Assembly (NCBI GenBank): GCA_004298675.1
Contig: SCRI01000083.1
Coordinates: forward strand, 34,437 to 98,436
Length of the DNA stretch: 64,000 nucleotides
Reading direction: 5' to 3'
Source: a bacterium
GTDB lineage: Bacteria; Vulcanimicrobiota; Vulcanimicrobiia; Vulcanimicrobiales; SCRA01
How positions within the stretch are numbered: position 1 is the first letter of the stretch; every line of letters begins with the position of its first letter. The notes beneath the pieces were generated by a model, which searched no databases, was not told the DNA's origin, and saw only the letters and a list, made by a program, of their open reading frames with translations. Positions 63,129-64,000 of the stretch are shown here, piece by piece. The translations under genes were made by a program, and so were the position numbers.

Positions 63129-64000
63129 CCTGGTGGCAGCGGGATCGGTGGCCCCTCGTCGTCTTCGTAGGTCATCGGTACGGGAAGCTCCGGGAGCTCC
63201 ATCGTGCCGGCGTCCGTCCGTGAGAACCGCGCTCCAGCCTGATCGCCTGGCTTATGGTGCTCGGGCCGCGAGTCCTCCGCCGCTTGCCCTTGCGGCGCGA
63301 ACGGCGGCGGCGCCGCAGGCGGCATTGGAGGCAGCGGTTGCTCGGCTTCGCGCACGGTCGTCGCGCGGAACGCGTGCGGCGGCGGGAGCAGCAGCTCCCG
63401 GACGCCGGCATGACGTGCGAGACCACGGATCACGTAGGCGCGCGCCACGCGTTTGAGGCCGCGCAGCGGGAGATCCGAGGTGGGAACCGCGGTGAAGATC
63501 TCGCGGATCGGCTCGAAGGCGGATTCGCTTACTAAGACGAGCGCGTTGATATTCTCCGTGACTTCCTGCAAGCGTTCGGTGAACGTGACCTCGGGGCCCA
63601 CTGCGGTATAGGCGCGGCGTTCTTGAAATCCGGTGTCGCCGGCGATGACCTGGCCGGTGCTAACGGCGCAGCCCACCTGCAGCGGCTGGCGCCGCTGTTG
63701 GCTCCAGCGTGCGCTCATCGCGGAGACGAAACGCACGATGTCGATGGCGGCGCGCACCGCATGTTCTTCCTGGTGCGGATCGTCGACGGGCGCGCCGAAG
63801 ATCGCCACGATGCCGTCGGGCAGGAAACGGTCGATGGTGCCGCGGTGGCGCTGGATCGCCTCGCCGGAAAGCGTGTAGAACTCGTTGAGGTAACGCAGTA
63901 GTTCTTCGGGCGCCAGGCGCTCCTGTTTCAGCGTGAAGTTCCACAGTCGCGCATAGAGGATCGTGGCGGTAAGCGAGCGCCCCTCCAGCGCACGTGCGTC
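63125..64000 (-). CDS. Nucleotidyl cyclase-like protein (5' partial)
   Basis: 292 codons visible; the frame stays open to the window end. It has the class III cyclase fold: EFYTLSGEAIQRHRGTIDRF-L-P-D-G-I-V-A-I-F-G-A-P is the second metal Asp region. The first metal motif, normally F-A-D-x-x-G-F-T, reads Y-A-R-L-W-N-F-T, so the aspartate is Arg; the usual V-N-x-A-A-R-L reads V-T-F-T-E-R-L. Catalysis is doubtful. A Pro-rich C-terminal tail of about 80 residues follows. An N-terminal sensor may lie beyond the window. Confidence 0.8.
   Translation of the reverse strand, partial: DARALEGRSLTATILYARLWNFTLKQERLAPEELLRYLNEFYTLSGEAIQRHRGTIDRFLPDGIVAIFGAPVDDPHQEEHAVRAAIDIVRFVSAMSARWSQQRRQPLQVGCAVSTGQVIAGDTGFQERRAYTAVGPEVTFTERLQEVTENINALVLVSESAFEPIREIFTAVPTSDLPLRGLKRVARAYVIRGLARHAGVRELLLPPPHAFRATTVREAEQPLPPMPPAAPPPFAPQGQAAEDSRPEHHKPGDQAGARFSRTDAGTMELPELPVPMTYEDDEGPPIPLPPG

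Overview
The window is a GC-rich bacterial chromosome segment with dense genes, many GTG/TTG starts and many 1-8 bp gene overlaps. It is mostly housekeeping and metabolic genes, interrupted by a few lower-GC accessory patches. Gene content (archaeal-type TIGR00300 ornithine cyclodeaminase, a fused nucleotidyltransferase/phosphomutase, a tsaE-tsaB-rimI-yqeK-rsfS operon, a complete beta-oxidation operon, stand-alone gyrA, ComEA and ComEC) suggests a non-proteobacterial, high-GC lineage such as Eremiobacterota or a relative. No rRNA is present, so this placement is a weak inference.

Layout. 1-8.6 kb: a class A beta-lactamase-like protein cut by the window edge, the minus-strand operon rsmI-metG-tatD-ilvE, the TIGR00300 enzyme, a YcaQ-type DNA glycosylase and a LysR regulator. 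8.7-11.75 kb: an accessory patch with an alpha/beta hydrolase, a broken comEC tail, a truncated PIN-like gene and an Mrr-like nuclease. 11.75-15.9 kb: comEC, a sugar epimerase, a HutD-like protein and a secreted protein. 16.1-17.8 kb: low-GC patch (DUF3800 protein, zinc-ribbon protein). 18-24.6 kb: AidB-like dehydrogenase, leuS, comEA, acyl-CoA ligase. 24.6-31.7 kb: a marR gene divergent from a fatty-acid degradation operon (acyl-CoA dehydrogenase, fadB-like, thiolase, padR, enoyl-CoA hydratase), with a perfect AT-rich palindrome between them. 32.5-36.3 kb: tsaE-tsaB-rimI-yqeK-rsfS, a 38-residue membrane protein and a TPM protein. 36.4-42.1 kb: two small genes, gyrA and the fused sugar nucleotidyltransferase. 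42.2-45.8 kb: trxA-selA-selB. 45.8-54.3 kb: orphan ABC ATPase, RNase D, a candidate selenoprotein, a lipoprotein, a GT39 glycosyltransferase, an FAD oxidoreductase, and maoC - cysteine-synthase-like - DUF1801. 54.4-58.4 kb: small secreted proteins, the selenocysteine tRNA gene and an accessory patch bounded by inverted copies of a redoxin gene end. 58.4-64 kb: DUF4389 protein, Amt ammonium transporter, UvrD-like helicase, GNAT protein and a cyclase-like protein cut by the window edge.

The most notable system is selenocysteine incorporation. selA, selB and the tRNA-Sec gene are all in the window. A gene at 48104-48529 has an in-frame TGA exactly where the DSP/TIGR01244 phosphatase-like family has its catalytic cysteine (H-U-A-G-G-T-R). 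Homology-like sequence continues to a proper stop and terminator, and a SECIS-like hairpin with a GGTC loop follows the TGA. This is a candidate selenoprotein that ordinary gene calling would truncate to 88 residues.

A second theme is displaced gene 3' ends bordering accessory patches: a comEC tail at 9.7-9.9 kb (the intact gene ends at 11.75 kb), and a redoxin tail just after tRNA-Sec (the intact gene is at 57.8-58.4 kb in inverted orientation).
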